From NCBI GenBank assembly GCA_009617715.1, contig VTFK01000291.1, forward strand, positions 286,060 through 350,059: DNA of 64,000 nucleotides, given 5' to 3'. This DNA is from Plectrocnemia conspersa. Taxonomy: Eukaryota; Arthropoda; Insecta; Trichoptera; Polycentropodidae. How positions within the stretch are numbered: the first letter of the stretch is position 1; each line of letters starts with the position of its first letter. The translations under genes and the position numbers were made by a program. A model generated the notes under the pieces. It was given only the letters and a program-made list of their open reading frames with translations, ran no database searches and was not told the origin of the DNA. This document shows, one piece after another, positions 49,131-61,884 of this stretch.

Positions 49131-51610
49131 CTTTCGTAAAAAATACTACATATGTGTAACAACGTTGAAATTTATATCTTTTCCACGCAGTTTCACAATG
49201 TGTGTTGCACAACAACGAGGCGCTCGTGGATGTGCTTTTTATATCGCTATTTTCGTATTATTTGTATAACAAATTTATAGTCGACTAGGTAGAGTTAATC
49301 TAACCAGCCGTAGGTTTATTCACAGCAAAGGGTAGGTTTATATTTAGGCGACCAGGGTCCTTTTTCGTATTTTTTTTTACTTCTGGTCCATGCACAGGAT
49401 TTACGCGCCAGCATACAGCAATTTAGTTATGAGTTTTTAGGGGTTGAAGTTTTGTTTTTTGGCTTGCACGGAATGATATAAATTATTTCTTGCCAGACAG
49501 TTATATTTGTATTATATGTAGTGCTAGCTTTCGTACTCAGTCTCGCCTGCCTTTTACTTACAGTTATATTTTAACACATATGCATAGGTATCTTTGAATA
49601 ATTCGCTGCTCTTTTAAAATGATGTCTCACTACTTACTTTACTTATTCATTTTATCCTAAACTGATCAAAAATTATATTTTCCAGTTAAGGGTAAGATAC
49701 AATGTTCATAAACTCAGAGACAGATTTAGTACTCTTGATCATTGTTTAAATAATTTTGTATATCCAAAAATAAATCGAAAGCACAAAATATTTAGAAAAA
49801 AATATTATTTAAAATCCTTTACCTGGTAAATCGCAGTTATAGATAAATTTTAAAAATTATTATAAAATATTTCAGGGTTTTAAAAAAATAAATAAAAATA
49901 TATATATATTTATTTATTACCATTTTACATTTTCAATTAAAAATACAACTTTTACGAATTCGGACTTTTTATACGGACAGATATTTTATTATGAATCTAT
50001 TTAATATGAAACTTGATAAGTAATTACTGCTCAAACATTAAACTAAACCTTTAATTTGCGAAGCAATGTAATTATGAAAATATTAAATTCATACAGTATT
50101 TTCAATTACTTTTAATATAAAAAAAAAATTGTTTTTATACTTGATATTACTCACAAAAAAAGGTCCAATAATATTAATTAAATAACTATTGAAAAAGGTC
50201 TATGTTGTAGTGATAAATAAAAAAATACACTTAAAAATGTATTTATTTCAATTAAATTGTTTATAGTTTTATTTTAACTAGTAGTAATTAACCTAAAAGT
50301 GTATAATTAATTGAATTAAAATACTTGACTATAATCCACTTTACAAATATAATTATTGAATTTATATATTTTTTTTATATTCGTAATAAAATCTCAGAAA
50401 TGTATTTAGTATTTACATAGTCGGCTTTAAATGCGGAGAAATCAACGCTAAAAGTAGCGTTAAAATATTTATTAAGCAGTCGGAAAAGGCTAATGTCGAT
50501 TCCGACCACGCGCTTGTTTTCTTGGCCTTAACCGTCATACGCACAACTTGGTCTTAACAAATAACTATTATAAATTTAATTCTACTGTTAAAATTAGTTT
50601 ATATATTTTAATAATTTATTTAGCAAATATAACTAATGGATTAGGGTCCAAGCAAGTAACTTTTACTTAATTAAAGCATAAAAGTAAGATTATTTATTAT
50701 TATTTTTATTTAGATATCATTGTTAATTGTTTATCTACAAAACAAATATTATTAAAATATACTATAAAAATATTTATTTTTGCACAAAGGTGCTTCTTTA
50801 TTCAAACTAAGTTTGATACACATACATATTTATTTCTTAATTAATTTTATAAAAAAAATAAAATCAATGCAAGGATTTTTGTTAATATGAACACAAATCA
50901 GTGATATTTATTGATTTATATTATTTTAAACTATTTTTTTCATGAAAAAATGAATTATTTTATGTACTGGTTAATACTGAAAAACTCATTATAGTGACAA
51001 GTTTTCTATGCGATTAATATATGTATATATGAAACCATATTTTTTATTAGCTTTACATTTTTTTAAAATAATTTAAGGTTTTTGTTAATTGAATCTTTTT
51101 AATAACTCGGGTTCTTAATAACCATTGTTTTTCTATATCTTAAATCAAGCATGAATTGTTTATTTTTATTAAACATTGATGATTTTTTGGTAAATATTAA
51201 ACCAGATTCATGTATTCAATTAATGCCCAAAAATCATATAGCATTGTATATTTTTCATATAATTTCAGAATGGAATATTAACTTTTTAATAATTTATATT
51301 ATAAGTTTTTAAAAAACTTTTTTTAGTTTATTTTTATAATCAACTTTCATAATTTTAATAATTTATTAATAAATATGAAAAAATGTTTTTGCGTCGATGC
51401 CAAAAAAATACTACTTCATATAATTACATCTGTATTATATAATAGTTATTGGAAAACATATATATGATATATGTATAGAGAATACTGTTTTATATACATA
51501 TGTGCTTACTCAAGAATTAAAAAAAAAAAAATACAAAATATATACGATCTATATTATCTTTGATGAACTATTAAAATTATAAATATATTCTTTGTCGTCT
51601 TCAATTAAAA
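49130..51610. other. Noncoding stretch
   Basis: AT-rich with a more balanced part at 49200-49450 (CTAACCAGCCGTAGG, GGCGACCAGGGTCC) and another at 50410-50560. No gene, tandem repeat or mobile element could be supported. Confidence 0.45.
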
Positions 51611-51614
51611 TTGG

Positions 51615-52640
51615 ACTATCATATTAATGATTTTAACGACCTATTTCAGTGGAATTGCACCCAAACTATTTTTCCAAATTGCAGTCTTGAGTTGCTACTT
51701 ATATTTCTGCTAATTTTCCTTTAAATAATATGGCCGAGATATTAAACCTTTTTAATTTTGATGTTCTGCAGAATTTCATTTTTTTTTCATACATCACGTT
51801 TTACAAATGTTGATCTTCATACCAGCTTGTTACGTGCCTCATTTACCTTTTTGACCAATATTTGAAAGTGACTGGCATTATCTTTTATGTTATTTATTAG
51901 CTTACTGTGACAGTATCCCAGAGCTTCTTAAAATATTAATTGGAGTAAATATTAAATAGCAAGGGTTATAAAACGTTAAATTTTTGACATTTTCACTGAA
52001 TTTATTCTTGACTTAAGCATTGTCTGTTTGATTTCAGTAAAGGTTTTTAATGCGGATGTCATTAATATATATTTTTTCTTTTATATTTGTAGAAGTTTCG
52101 GATGTTAAACTTTGTCAAAAGCTAATACATTAACAGTCAGACATCTTTGTACAAGAACCGTTTACATTAAGTATAGCTTTTCTTATGCTCAAGCCATTTC
52201 TAAAACCAAAATGAGTCGCTTATACCTTTCTCATTGCGTATTCTATTGTAAAAGATTTTAAATAATATTTTTAAGCAAGTGTTTCATTAGGCATATTATT
52301 CTATATTACTGGCAATCTTTTGTATTTTTATTGCTTTTAAGGAATAATATTAAATGTGGATTCAAGCCAGTTACTTGGTATCGAATTCGTTTTCTATATC
52401 TCGTTGAAAAGTTTTACAATAGGATTAATTTTATTGTCTTAACAGTTTTACCAGTTCAGCATCTGTTGCAACAGATTTTTTGTCAACTTTATAGCATACA
52501 GAACTTCTTCTTGCGTCATTACTGGTCTTTTATTATATTTTATATTTTTGCAATGACTGCTCTTAAACATATATGTTTCAATCTAAGTATACTACAATGA
52601 AATAAATTGACACAAATAATGTATACATTTTATAAAGATA
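51615..52640 (-). pseudogene. Remnant of a second LINE family: reverse transcriptase, internally deleted
   Basis: Reading from 52560 down in shifting frames: RPVMTQEEVLYAIK, then NPIVKLFNEI...TNSIPSNWLES (finger region), the HFGFRNGLSIRKAILNVN block (52225-52150), AFDKV with HPKLLQI (first catalytic Asp region, about 52110), and NDIRIKNLY. Later come ILVKKVNEARNK and GMKINICKT (thumb, about 51890-51800). The sequence then passes directly to EILQNIKIKKV-YLGHII and the C-terminal NLEK-FGCNSTEIG (51735-51640). The palm with FADD is not recognisable, and the segment between thumb and C-terminus is missing. GFRNGL and the FGC(N/S)S terminus set this family apart from the jockey-type LINE at 2.8 kb. 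Heavily decayed. Confidence 0.82.
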
Positions 52641-53010
52641 CCTTTGTTTCTCTTCATGATTTGTGTCGTCTATTGGCGTAGCATAGGGGTGCGGATAGTA
52701 TGAGCATAGAGTTAGACATCAGTATTCTACAGCTCCGCCACGGTGTCCGCTACAAAATCAAGCGGAGAGGATAGATTTACAGCCTCCACGATGCGAGAGA
52801 CTTCCGGAAGATTTATGTATACCATATCCGGTCGGCGGGATGGCGCATTTCAGCCACAACGAAAATCATTCGTTCGCCATGTTACAAGCCCTGTTTTCTA
52901 TATATGCGCAACGGCATACAACATAGGCACATTATGGACAATGTTGCGCACAGTTCTAATATCAAGTCCATAAATCCTGGTTCGATTGCCCGTACGTTAC
53001 GCTGTCGTTG
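52640..53010. other. GC-richer segment right of the LINE remnant
   Basis: CpG-bearing sequence (CTCCGCCACGGTGTCCGC, CCGGTCGGCGGGATGGCGC). A 76-codon + frame (52743-52973) lacks any motif. At 52980-52992 GGTTCGATTGCCC resembles a tRNA B box, but no tRNA fold is present. It may be the remains of an inserted element or regulatory DNA. Confidence 0.4.
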
Positions 53011-53565
53011 AGGTTATTTATCTTGCTTACTTTGTATATATAAAAATCCGATATGTCTAAAATATTATTTGTGAAACGTAATAGCGGCTATTAAATATAT
53101 TGGTAACCAATTGCGAGACAACTTAACTGGATTGGTTGAGATTACTTTGAGATTCGTGCTGAGATATTCCTGGTTAATTAAAAAAAAAATCAAAACTCGT
53201 AGAGATACATAAATTAAATTTATTATTGAAGTATTTTCAAATAAACGTATAAATAAAATAACCAACTGTAGATAAAAAAAAATATATAAAAATCCATTTA
53301 TTCACATTCTGAAAAAGAATTAATTTTATTATATAATTTGCATTTTAAGTCTTAAAATATTTTAAATATTAGCGTAGCAATATTTTTTTATTAGACTCAT
53401 CTATATTGTGAAATCAAATAATTGTGTTTTTTATTTTAATGTAAAAGATTAATTTTAGATTCATTTAAAACATTATAAGTTATAAAACGCAATTTTGCGG
53501 TAAATTCCGTATAAAAATTACAATTAGTGTTTCTATTCTCGATGTTTTTCTTTCCTCAAAATTTA
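53010..53565. other. AT-rich noncoding stretch
   Basis: Nothing recognised. Confidence 0.5.
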
Positions 53566-53569
53566 ATCT

Positions 53570-53830
53570 ATGAATAAATTTATGTAAAATACCGATTTAT
53601 TTGGTACGGCACTTTGGTAGCACTAACGATACGGCGCGGAGTCAGGGGCATCATTGATTCTTTGGTGGACCACGACGTGAGCGCGACGGCCGGTGGTGCC
53701 TCGTCTGCTGATTATTAATATAATTTTCAATACCCATGTAACTATTACAAGAACCTTAATGCACTTTTACTTGAGCGGCTCAATTTGTGTCTTGCCAGTC
53801 CTTTCAGGCTACGCTATTTCGATTTAAATA
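53570..53830 (+). repeat. Dispersed repeat pair, copy 1
   Basis: Aligns in direct orientation with 63298-63520: CGATTTATTTGG, GGCACTTTGGTAGCACTA, ACGGCCGG then GGTGCCTCGTC, GCTGAT, GAGCGG followed by CAATTTGTGTCT, and the T-rich end AATATTTTTTTA. The shared part is GC-rich and CpG-rich, unlike its AT-rich flanks. No frame or RNA-gene signature was recognised. Probably a MITE or SINE-like element, or a duplicated regulatory module. Confidence 0.8.
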
Positions 53831-53849
53831 TTTTTTTATACAAATGCGG

Positions 53850-54605
53850 GCATTTTAAATATGTAGATGAGTAGATCAGGTTTAAAATAACTAAAAATAA
53901 AAAAAATAAAAAAATTATATGTTTAAGCGTATAGCATATGATATTTATAACCATTATATTTTTAATAAGACATGTTTTAAGGCGAGCATTTTGCAGGTTT
54001 TGATCGCAGTCAAGTGCAACTGTAACCGTCTTTGTGTGATATAAAATTGGCCCTAATATACCAAGTTTGAAAATTTTCTGTAATAATTCAATGTACGGCG
54101 ACTGTAGTCCGGCCACATTCGAGTTGAGCCATAGATCAGAAGAAAGTTCAAAAAGTTTGTCCGGGCAAGTTAGTTTCCATTTCTTGGATCTCGGCGCTAC
54201 GGCATACTAAGTGCCCTCAAGTCGCTACTAGACTGGTAAACGAACCTGAAAGCCATCTATTTAAATACATACACACATATTTTTGCATATAATAAGATTT
54301 AATTATAAAAATCCGATTCCCTTTATTATTTTAGCAATATTATAAATTGCTTATATATGTATATTTTATCTAAAATCCATTAATGAAAACAGAAGCTTTT
54401 TAATGTTTTTAAGAATTATGTATTTTTTCTATTATTTTGAGTAAATAAATTTACGTACTAAAAGTATCTATAACGAATAAAATTTAAGACTAAAAATATC
54501 TTTAAATACAGATACAAATATGACAACAATATATATAAAAAAATAAAACGATCGTAAATTCTGTGAAATATTTGAAGGCCATAAAACATAAATTTACTTT
54601 ATCAT
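53850..54605. other. Noncoding stretch
   Basis: AT-rich with a balanced part at 53980-54250. The 100-codon minus frame (53814-54116) has no recognised motif and partly overlaps the repeat, so it is not called. Confidence 0.45.
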
Positions 54606-54606
54606 A

Positions 54607-54718
<112 letters not shown>

Positions 54719-54719
54719 C

Positions 54720-55280
54720 TCTAACAACCATTATTGAGCAGGCAAACAGTCTAGGTATGCATTAAGAATAAAATCTAATGTGACGTTAAATTCGCTGTCG
54801 GTACTTTCCCGTGAAAATACACCTTCTTGAAAAATTGGTTCGTCGGATCTTGTTTAAATTTCTTCTTTAAACTATCGTGAAAACTTGTAAATTACCCTAG
54901 AAGGGCAAATTTTGCGGAATTACTGAAAGGTGGGCTTGCTGTGAGAACTTTTAATGGAAACAATTTTATTTACGGCGAAAAAGCATCAAAGAACTGTCGA
55001 AAGTTCAGACTCGCTCGGCAAAAGTTTTTCCGTGCCGAATTCGAGCCCCCTTTCCAGGACTCCCAAGTAGCAAATCATCGTTGCGGGTCTTCACCATCGC
55101 TTCGGTAAGAACCGGAACCGGATGTGGCACTGTGTCAGCCTTAAGTTGTTAATTACACTACATTTAGCGTTTCGGCATTCCCTTCGTTTCGGAGCGATTC
55201 GCATACGTCGTGGAAAACTTCAATGCACGAGTAACACCGGTTTTGCTTGTTTGCGTCCTAAATTGGATTGAAAGTCTTCA
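54720..55280. other. GC-richer unique segment, candidate regulatory DNA
   Basis: Balanced composition with CpG words (GTTGCGGGTC, CGGAACCGGATG, CATACGTCGTGG). No coding frame. Candidate conserved noncoding DNA. Confidence 0.42.
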
Positions 55281-55402
55281 TTTTTGTCCAAATTAATGCG
55301 AATCTCATAGTGAACATATATATGTATATCCTTAGATTTTTATTTTACTATAAAATAAATTTTATTCTGTGTTGAACACATACATATTTATAATAATATA
55401 TT

Positions 55403-55700
55403 TAACTAGCTGTCGGTATCTCACTGTCGTGAGGTACCGAAGCTAGCGAGTGTGCGAATACCGCACATAACATTTCACAAGAACTTCCACTTGAGCGCAC
55501 CGGATTTTTTTCAATCTCAATCCTTTTAATTATTTTAAGCTCAACTGCACAAAACCGACCATCAAGACGGTGAAAACCGCTGCTTCCCCCTTCACGTCAA
55601 TCCTAATCCAGCTACGACGTCCGTAATCCAGTGTTCAACCCGATCTTTAAAAACCGAGTTTTTTAGACACATACAATTTTACAATGATCTGACTCAAATC
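55403..55700 (+). repeat. Possible SINE- or Penelope-like fragment starting with a hairpin
   Basis: Starts AACTAGCTGTCGGTATCTCAC and folds back: AGCT..CGGTATCTCAC pairs with GTGAGGTACCG.AGCT across a 4-nt loop, with one mismatch. It ends with a TTTTTTAGACACATACAATTTT block of the kind seen at 3' ends of arthropod SINE/LINE repeats. The interior is GC-richer than the flanks. Assignment rests on general resemblance; no second copy is present in the window. Confidence 0.4.
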
Positions 55701-56490
55701 TAGTGCACAATATTCATTTTTATACTTTATTGATTTTTTTGTAAAAATACTAACCCTTGGGTTAGTGTGTATATTATTTTTATTAAAAAATATTATTTTT
55801 TTTAAATAATACAAAATTAAGAATTAGACTCTTTCTCGAAATCTATGGAAAAGATCAAAATATTCAGTGCGGTGTTGTTCTGACTCTAAACAGCTAATTC
55901 CTCGTTATGGTGCACGCTAGTGATTATTCATCGTGTACTACGACCATTGTTTGGATAATGGCTTTGCACCAACACCCCAGAGTCGGGGGTTTATTGTAGC
56001 ACTGCATTTCGTAAAACGTTACGTTGACAAGATGAGTATTTACGGTTTACCGCCAGAGCACCAGAACTTGTTTGCACTCAAATAAACCAATATATAATGT
56101 GATTTTTCGATAAGATATTCATTGAATTTTTTTAAGTACTTGCTTACAATTTTTTTCATAAGTTTATTAAATAATAATTTATTTCGCAGCTACCTTTGGC
56201 GTGTAAACGAAAATGTACCTAAAAAGATTAATATTTCGTAGGTTGCCAATATTAATCAAACTCGAAGTTATTGTATTCATTAAATATTTCGTATTTACTT
56301 TTTTTTTTTTGTATGAAAAAAGGTTAATAAAACATTGAATCTCGGTAAATTTAAATTGACGAATTTCCTAAACGCGTTCGATGATAAAGCATTTTTTTAA
56401 TGGAATAAACGTCATGATTTTTGACATATTTAAATCACTTTTCTTATTATTGTACCATATTCAATAGATTTATGGCTAATCGTATTAGTG
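55700..56490. other. Noncoding stretch
   Basis: Includes a balanced segment at 55870-56080 (CCCCAGAGTCGGGGG hairpin-like) in AT-rich DNA. No gene supported. Confidence 0.42.
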
Positions 56491-56494
56491 AGTA

Positions 56495-57140
56495 TTATTT
56501 TGTTTACTATTACATAAAATATTTTAGTGGAATGCACCCAAACATTTCTTTCAAATTGCTAAACTATGAGTTGTGACCTCTGTCTGTACTTTTTATTCTG
56601 CATATTTCCCCATGAATTATAAGTTGATTTCTTGAAGTCGTCGGTACTTCTATCTAGAGCGCGTGTACTAGAGGTGAGGCTTAAGTCCGTGGAGCGAAGT
56701 AGTAGTCCGAGCGTCGAGGCATAGCGACAGACACGTGTGTGCTATGTCTCTCGATTGTGCCACGAGTTGCTACAGTTCTTTCATAATATGATTAAAATTT
56801 AAAACAAATTAATTAATTTTCTTAAAGTTTGATTCTATTAACCAAATATATTTTAAGCATGCATCTTCAGATCCACATTTTAAATTCTTTATTTTTCGAA
56901 TTAATTCTTAATTAAAAGTTTATGCATTTACTTTGTATAGAATAGTGGCGAAAATATAACAACGAGCCATGCGTATTCTTAGCTGAAAGCTTAGGTTACA
57001 ATTAAGAAATAGATGGTTCATACTAAAAAAATGCATTGTTCGCCATTTCTATTCGATCTCTTACTTTTGAGATTAGTCCCATTTTTCATTCACCCATGTA
57101 CTCAATTATTTTTAATCTGTAACTATTATCACATTGTTGA
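56495..57140 (-). pseudogene. Second LINE family, C-terminal remnant with a GC-rich insertion
   Basis: Reading from 57110 down across frames: TWVNEKWD, an EIE-KWRTMHFF stretch, then LRIRMARCYIFATILY (57000-56950). IRKIKNLKCGSEDACLKYIW follows, and after an interruption SNLKEMFGC and STKIFYVIVNKIILTNTI (56570-56475), the C-terminus of the same family as 51615-52640. The CYIFATILY segment is diagnostic of the region beyond the thumb in this LINE group and is exactly the part missing from the 51.6-kb copy. About 125 bases at roughly 56645-56770 are CpG-rich and unrelated to the LINE: an insertion. All catalytic motifs are absent. Confidence 0.82.
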
Positions 57141-58130
57141 TGGTACCGGTTGGTGTAAGAAATTATATTTTGGTTGCAATTATTAATTTAGTTTTACAAA
57201 AGGATTAATAAAGTGAAAATTAAATTCAAAAAAAACACGAAATGGTCCACTCTTTCTTTAGATATATTAAATGTGTCCAAAAAAATCTTATACATACTAA
57301 AATATTTGCTTCTTTGGTATTTAAATAATATTTAAAACTGCGAGTCCTTTGCGTTCCTTGTAATTTCTCGGTCGCATTCTTCTCTTAGCACAATTTTGTG
57401 TAAGACCCAAAAAATTTGCAAAATTTTATTTTCTCGTAACTATCAAAACTAACTAACATAGCACGCTTTTCAATTTTTATTAAAATTATTTTATTTTCAA
57501 TGGACTTGCCTCGCTTTTAAAATCAACAAACAATTAATATCATTGGCCAAAATAAATTACTAGTAAAAAAATTATACTGTTATTTATAGATATGATTGTA
57601 AATTGATTGAATTGAGTAACCGTTTTTTCACCAAAGTAGACTTACCCCACTTTCAAAATCAACGGCTCAATATATAGAATGTAGGTTAACAGTTAAGACC
57701 AAAATACATGTGTTTCTGTATCGAGCAATTGGCTCCATAATAAATCTATATTCCATGCAATTTTTTCTTAGACTCAGACTGCCTACTGTTCTATAAAAAA
57801 TACTTATATACACATGTCAACCATATACCTTTTAGTTTCTTGTTCGTACAAATCGTAAATTGTAAACTATTAGAGTTCTACTTTTAGTGGAACATGAAGT
57901 TTGGGTATCCATTTTCTTTGACGCATGAGTGCAGTGTGCAGAGTTTATCGGTAATTCAATTTCATATATTATTTTTAATGATAATAATCAACTTATTTTT
58001 ATAAGAACCATAAATATATAATATAATATAATTTTAATCTTATTTATTAATTTTAAAAATAAAGATCTACTTATATTTTATTTTAGTAAAGGCTAAAAGC
58101 TTTTTTTTACATAGTATTATGATACCCAAA
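57140..58130. other. Noncoding stretch
   Basis: AT-rich; no gene or repeat recognised. Confidence 0.45.
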
Positions 58131-58745
58131 AGCTTTGATAAGTTCGTCGAACCGCCGCCGAAAGACGAACAACTTGGTCGTACACCCGTCCGTCTTCTTG
58201 CCTCCCAACAAAATAATTTATGAAGTGAATTTGATAGATTTAAAATACTTCGCGAGTCGAGCGCTCGTACAATATCATTTTTTTCTGCAACCCGCGTGAC
58301 AAATTCTCTCCAGACGAGCGAAACTTGAGGTCATTTGGCAAGTTGTAAAAGCACAGAGTCGGGGGAGGTCGAGTTGCGAAAGCTCATTTGTAATTGTTAA
58401 CTTTGCTTCGAAAGCTCAATCTTTGCTACAAGATTTCACTGGAGGGGCACGTAAGTGTAAGAAGGCGTCTCGTTTAAACCTCGCCGGTGACAAACACTGC
58501 GACCGCAAAGACAAAAGAAACTTTTCGGCCACGTCGACCGAGAAACGTGTAGCTTGACAACCGCCAGAACTTGCAAATTAAATTGTTTTCCACGACTTCT
58601 GGTGAATTAGCACCGCCCTTGTTTAGCCGAATTAAATAAATACGCTTTTTGTGCTTGTGACTAGGCGTGGAGGGATTTTTGCGGCCCACGAAGCGGCTGA
58701 GCGTCGTGTCGGCCACATTCGAAAACCCTTCTCATTACTAAACTC
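58130..58745. other. GC-richer unique segment, candidate regulatory DNA
   Basis: About 600 bases of CpG-bearing sequence (GTCGAACCGCCGCCGAAAG, GTCGAGCGCTCG). The 80-codon minus-strand frame at 58474-58716 has no family motif. Looks like conserved noncoding sequence; an exon cannot be excluded. Confidence 0.45.
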
Positions 58746-59380
58746 TATTGTGTAATAATATAATTTATCGTATTTAAACAACATAGCTCATATTATGTAA
58801 AATATATACATGTTTAAAACAAATCTTCAAATTTACCAACTTCTTTGTAAATCAGAAATAAATATGTTCTTGAATAATTTTATTTTATATAGAGTAGTTC
58901 ATTATAGTATTTGATCTTTGATTTTTTTTAATAATATTATTAAAAACGTTCGCTTTTTTAATATTCTGAAAAAATAATTATGTTTTAATTTATATGCGTG
59001 TTAATCTTTATTTATATAATAATTTATACAAAAAAATATTTTTTATTATTTAATAGTTCAAATAATGCTAATTAGATATGTATAAAGATGCTGTACATAG
59101 TGACTTCGCAACAGCTTAATACAAACGTTATGATGTAATCATAATATCAAAGAGCCACTGCAATAAATTGCAAAAAAAAGTCTCTAAAAGAAAATATTTT
59201 AATTGAAAATAGTCCAGTCACAGTCATTTAAATTTTATCTTTAATGTTTTTGTATTAAACAATATATATATAATTATATTTTTAAGTAGATATAATATTG
59301 TATGTAATTCTGATGGCGTGTATTGTGTACGAATACACTCAGTTTATTATTAAAATTGCTATTAATATGAGTACCATTGC
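58745..59380. other. AT-rich noncoding stretch
   Basis: Nothing recognised. Confidence 0.5.
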
Positions 59381-59669
59381 ACATGTATGTAATACGACCC
59401 TTAAAATATATGTACATGGCGTTTTGACCTCATAGCTATCTGCTCGAGGGTCTTCGATTACGTGCTTATTGATTCTGACGACAATAAAAATAATTGTCAG
59501 CCCCACGCAAAAAAAAAACAACACGACACGAGGGGGATGATTGATGAGCTTTGACGAAAGGCGTCAACGGTACATAATAAAAATATCATTCACTGTCACA
59601 GCCACCTAAGAAAAACATTTTCGGAAAATGGATCCACGCGCAGGATCCTATTAATAGTTCGCGCACAAC

Positions 59670-60022
59670 CAATCATTATATATGTTGCCATTATCAAAAA
59701 AAAAATATTTATTGCCAAAAGCACCGAAGCGTGTGGTCTATTATTATTTCTGATGTGTCAGCATTTTTATACACATACCAATCAATATATGTACAAATAC
59801 TATAATATATTTTAAAATAAAAAGTGTATTATTATCCCTTTATCGGTTCATAACGATCAATTTATTTCACATTTATGAAATCAAAAGTGTCAAAAACAGA
59901 TCATTATACATAGGCAGGCCTTTATCAATATATTATATTTATTGCCTAAAGCATCGAATCGTTCATTTATATTATAATACATATTATTTCATGATACGTC
60001 AGCATGTTTACGCACTCAATTC
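59670..60022 (+). repeat. Diverged direct duplication, about 120-bp unit
   Basis: Unit 1 (about 59672-59785) and unit 2 (about 59900-60022) share ATCATTATA, TTTATTGCC, AAGCA(C/T)CGAA(G/T)CGT, TATTATT then TGATG/CATGAT and CGTCAGCAT/GTGTCAGCAT, and AC(A/G)CA at the end, separated by about 115 bases. The spacer may be a further unit too diverged to see. Confidence 0.65.
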
Positions 60023-61880
60023 GTAAGTTTACATATGGGATTGCCCGTCCCGTATTTTTTCTTCAATAAAATACGACACGCTACAATTGTGTTTTCAATG
60101 TATAACATTTCAATAAATATTTATAAGAGTAATATCCACGCTGTAAACTCTGAATTTACATATATATTAATGGCAGGACGCGCTTTGGTAAACATTTGCA
60201 GCAGGCTTGGGAAGAAACGTCTCAATTTTTATTCATTCACATACATTTTCTCGTGAAAAACGCCCTTTTCTCCGAGAGTGGAGATTCGGTTTTCATCTCG
60301 AAGAATCTTTTTTTATGCGACGTTTATTTTTTTTATTTATTTTTCTTCTTTGCTGAAATAAATATAAAACTTTTTTTCGTATATGCAACTGCGTATCTCA
60401 TCGATGATGAAACGTTCAATATCATGGACATTGTCTGAAATTACTAGTGCTCTCATACAAATAGAGAATGCTTTGTTCATTTATTATATGGACCAATGTT
60501 TGCGTAATATAATTCTCGTGATTCTATTACAGTAGTGAAAGACAAACAAACGAATCTATTTTATTTGCTCTGATGGACGAATATATAATACGCACAGTGG
60601 TAATGGATTATTTTATTTTATATACGTACTGTATTATATATTGTCATATACTATCGTTTCATCTAACATACAATACGATTTTAATATCTCTAGATTAAAA
60701 ATAATTATCATTAAGCTCATAATATGATAAATACTATGAGATTTCTACTTGAATAAATATAAAAATATTTTTTTAATTGCTTTACATAATTGTTTTTAAT
60801 AAAAGTTAACTTCAAAATCCATAACAGAAATTTATATATGAATTAAGGGAAAAAATATGTATAAATGTTTATCAAAAGATGAAGAGTAAAATAAAATAAG
60901 TTTATATTAGTTTATTGCCATTTTCTTGTTTTATCAAGACAACCCAAGATGGGATTTCGCCTCCCCCAAAATGTTCTCTATAGTGTAGAATCTGTGATTT
61001 ATTTTTTTTGCTTTTGAAATCTGTTTTTGGTTCAGATGGACAGGTCATTAAACTGTCGCAAATAATGAATACCATAATGAATAAAAAACATATGTCCACT
61101 CGTATTTGATATCGGTTTTTTACTGACAGCTTCTATGTCCATAACTTATAGACATTCTTTCTTAAGTTATTTAAATTTATGTCTTAAAATGAATTATAAT
61201 ATAAATAAAATAAATAAATAAATCGCATCTTAAATATTTAATTTATTATTAAAATATATCTATATAAATAATAAACTTATTAATAAGCTTTTATAATAAT
61301 TTCTTGAAATAATATCAATCAAATTCCATCGAATTAAAAATGTATAATAACCTTTACAAGTCCAAATGCATCTATATATTTTTTTAATTTCCTGTATTTT
61401 ATTTTATTAGTTACTCATAGATACTTCTATTAATATTTTATGGTAAAATAATTAGAAATTCCAAACCATTTTACCTGAATTTGTTAAATTATTAAAATTC
61501 GTCGTAAAATATATTAATCCATATTGGATTTTTAAAACAATTTTTTGCCAAGTCTGTACCAGCCGCTCAAAAACTATATAAAAAATTATCAATAGTTCTT
61601 AATCTAAAAATTTTTGTTTTTACATTTACGTACTTATTTTTTTTAAATAAATTAGATTACTGTTTTTAATTCAATCATATTAAGATAATATATTTTGAGA
61701 GCATTAAATACCGAATCGTGAATTTGATGCTAACAATATTTATTATTTTGTGCCCAATTCGAGGATTATTAAAACTAATTGTTTTATTTTAATCAAGAGT
61801 AGTTCTTTAGATACACGATAGATTTTTGCTATACTATGTTCGAATGAAATTCTAGTAATGAAATCGAAATATTAAAAAAG
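60023..61880. other. Noncoding stretch
   Basis: Two overlapping + frames at 60035-60256 and 60196-60438 and one minus frame at 60902-61099 show no family motif. The remainder is AT-rich. No gene is called. Confidence 0.45.
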
Positions 61881-61884
61881 CGAC

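Noticed and set aside
52743..52973. 76-codon open frame on the plus strand
   Set aside because: No family motif and no splice or start support; its length is expected by chance in a GC-richer block.
52978..53000. tRNA B-box-like GGTTCGATTGCCC
   Set aside because: The T-stem does not pair, and no A box, anticodon arm or acceptor stem is found at tRNA spacing.
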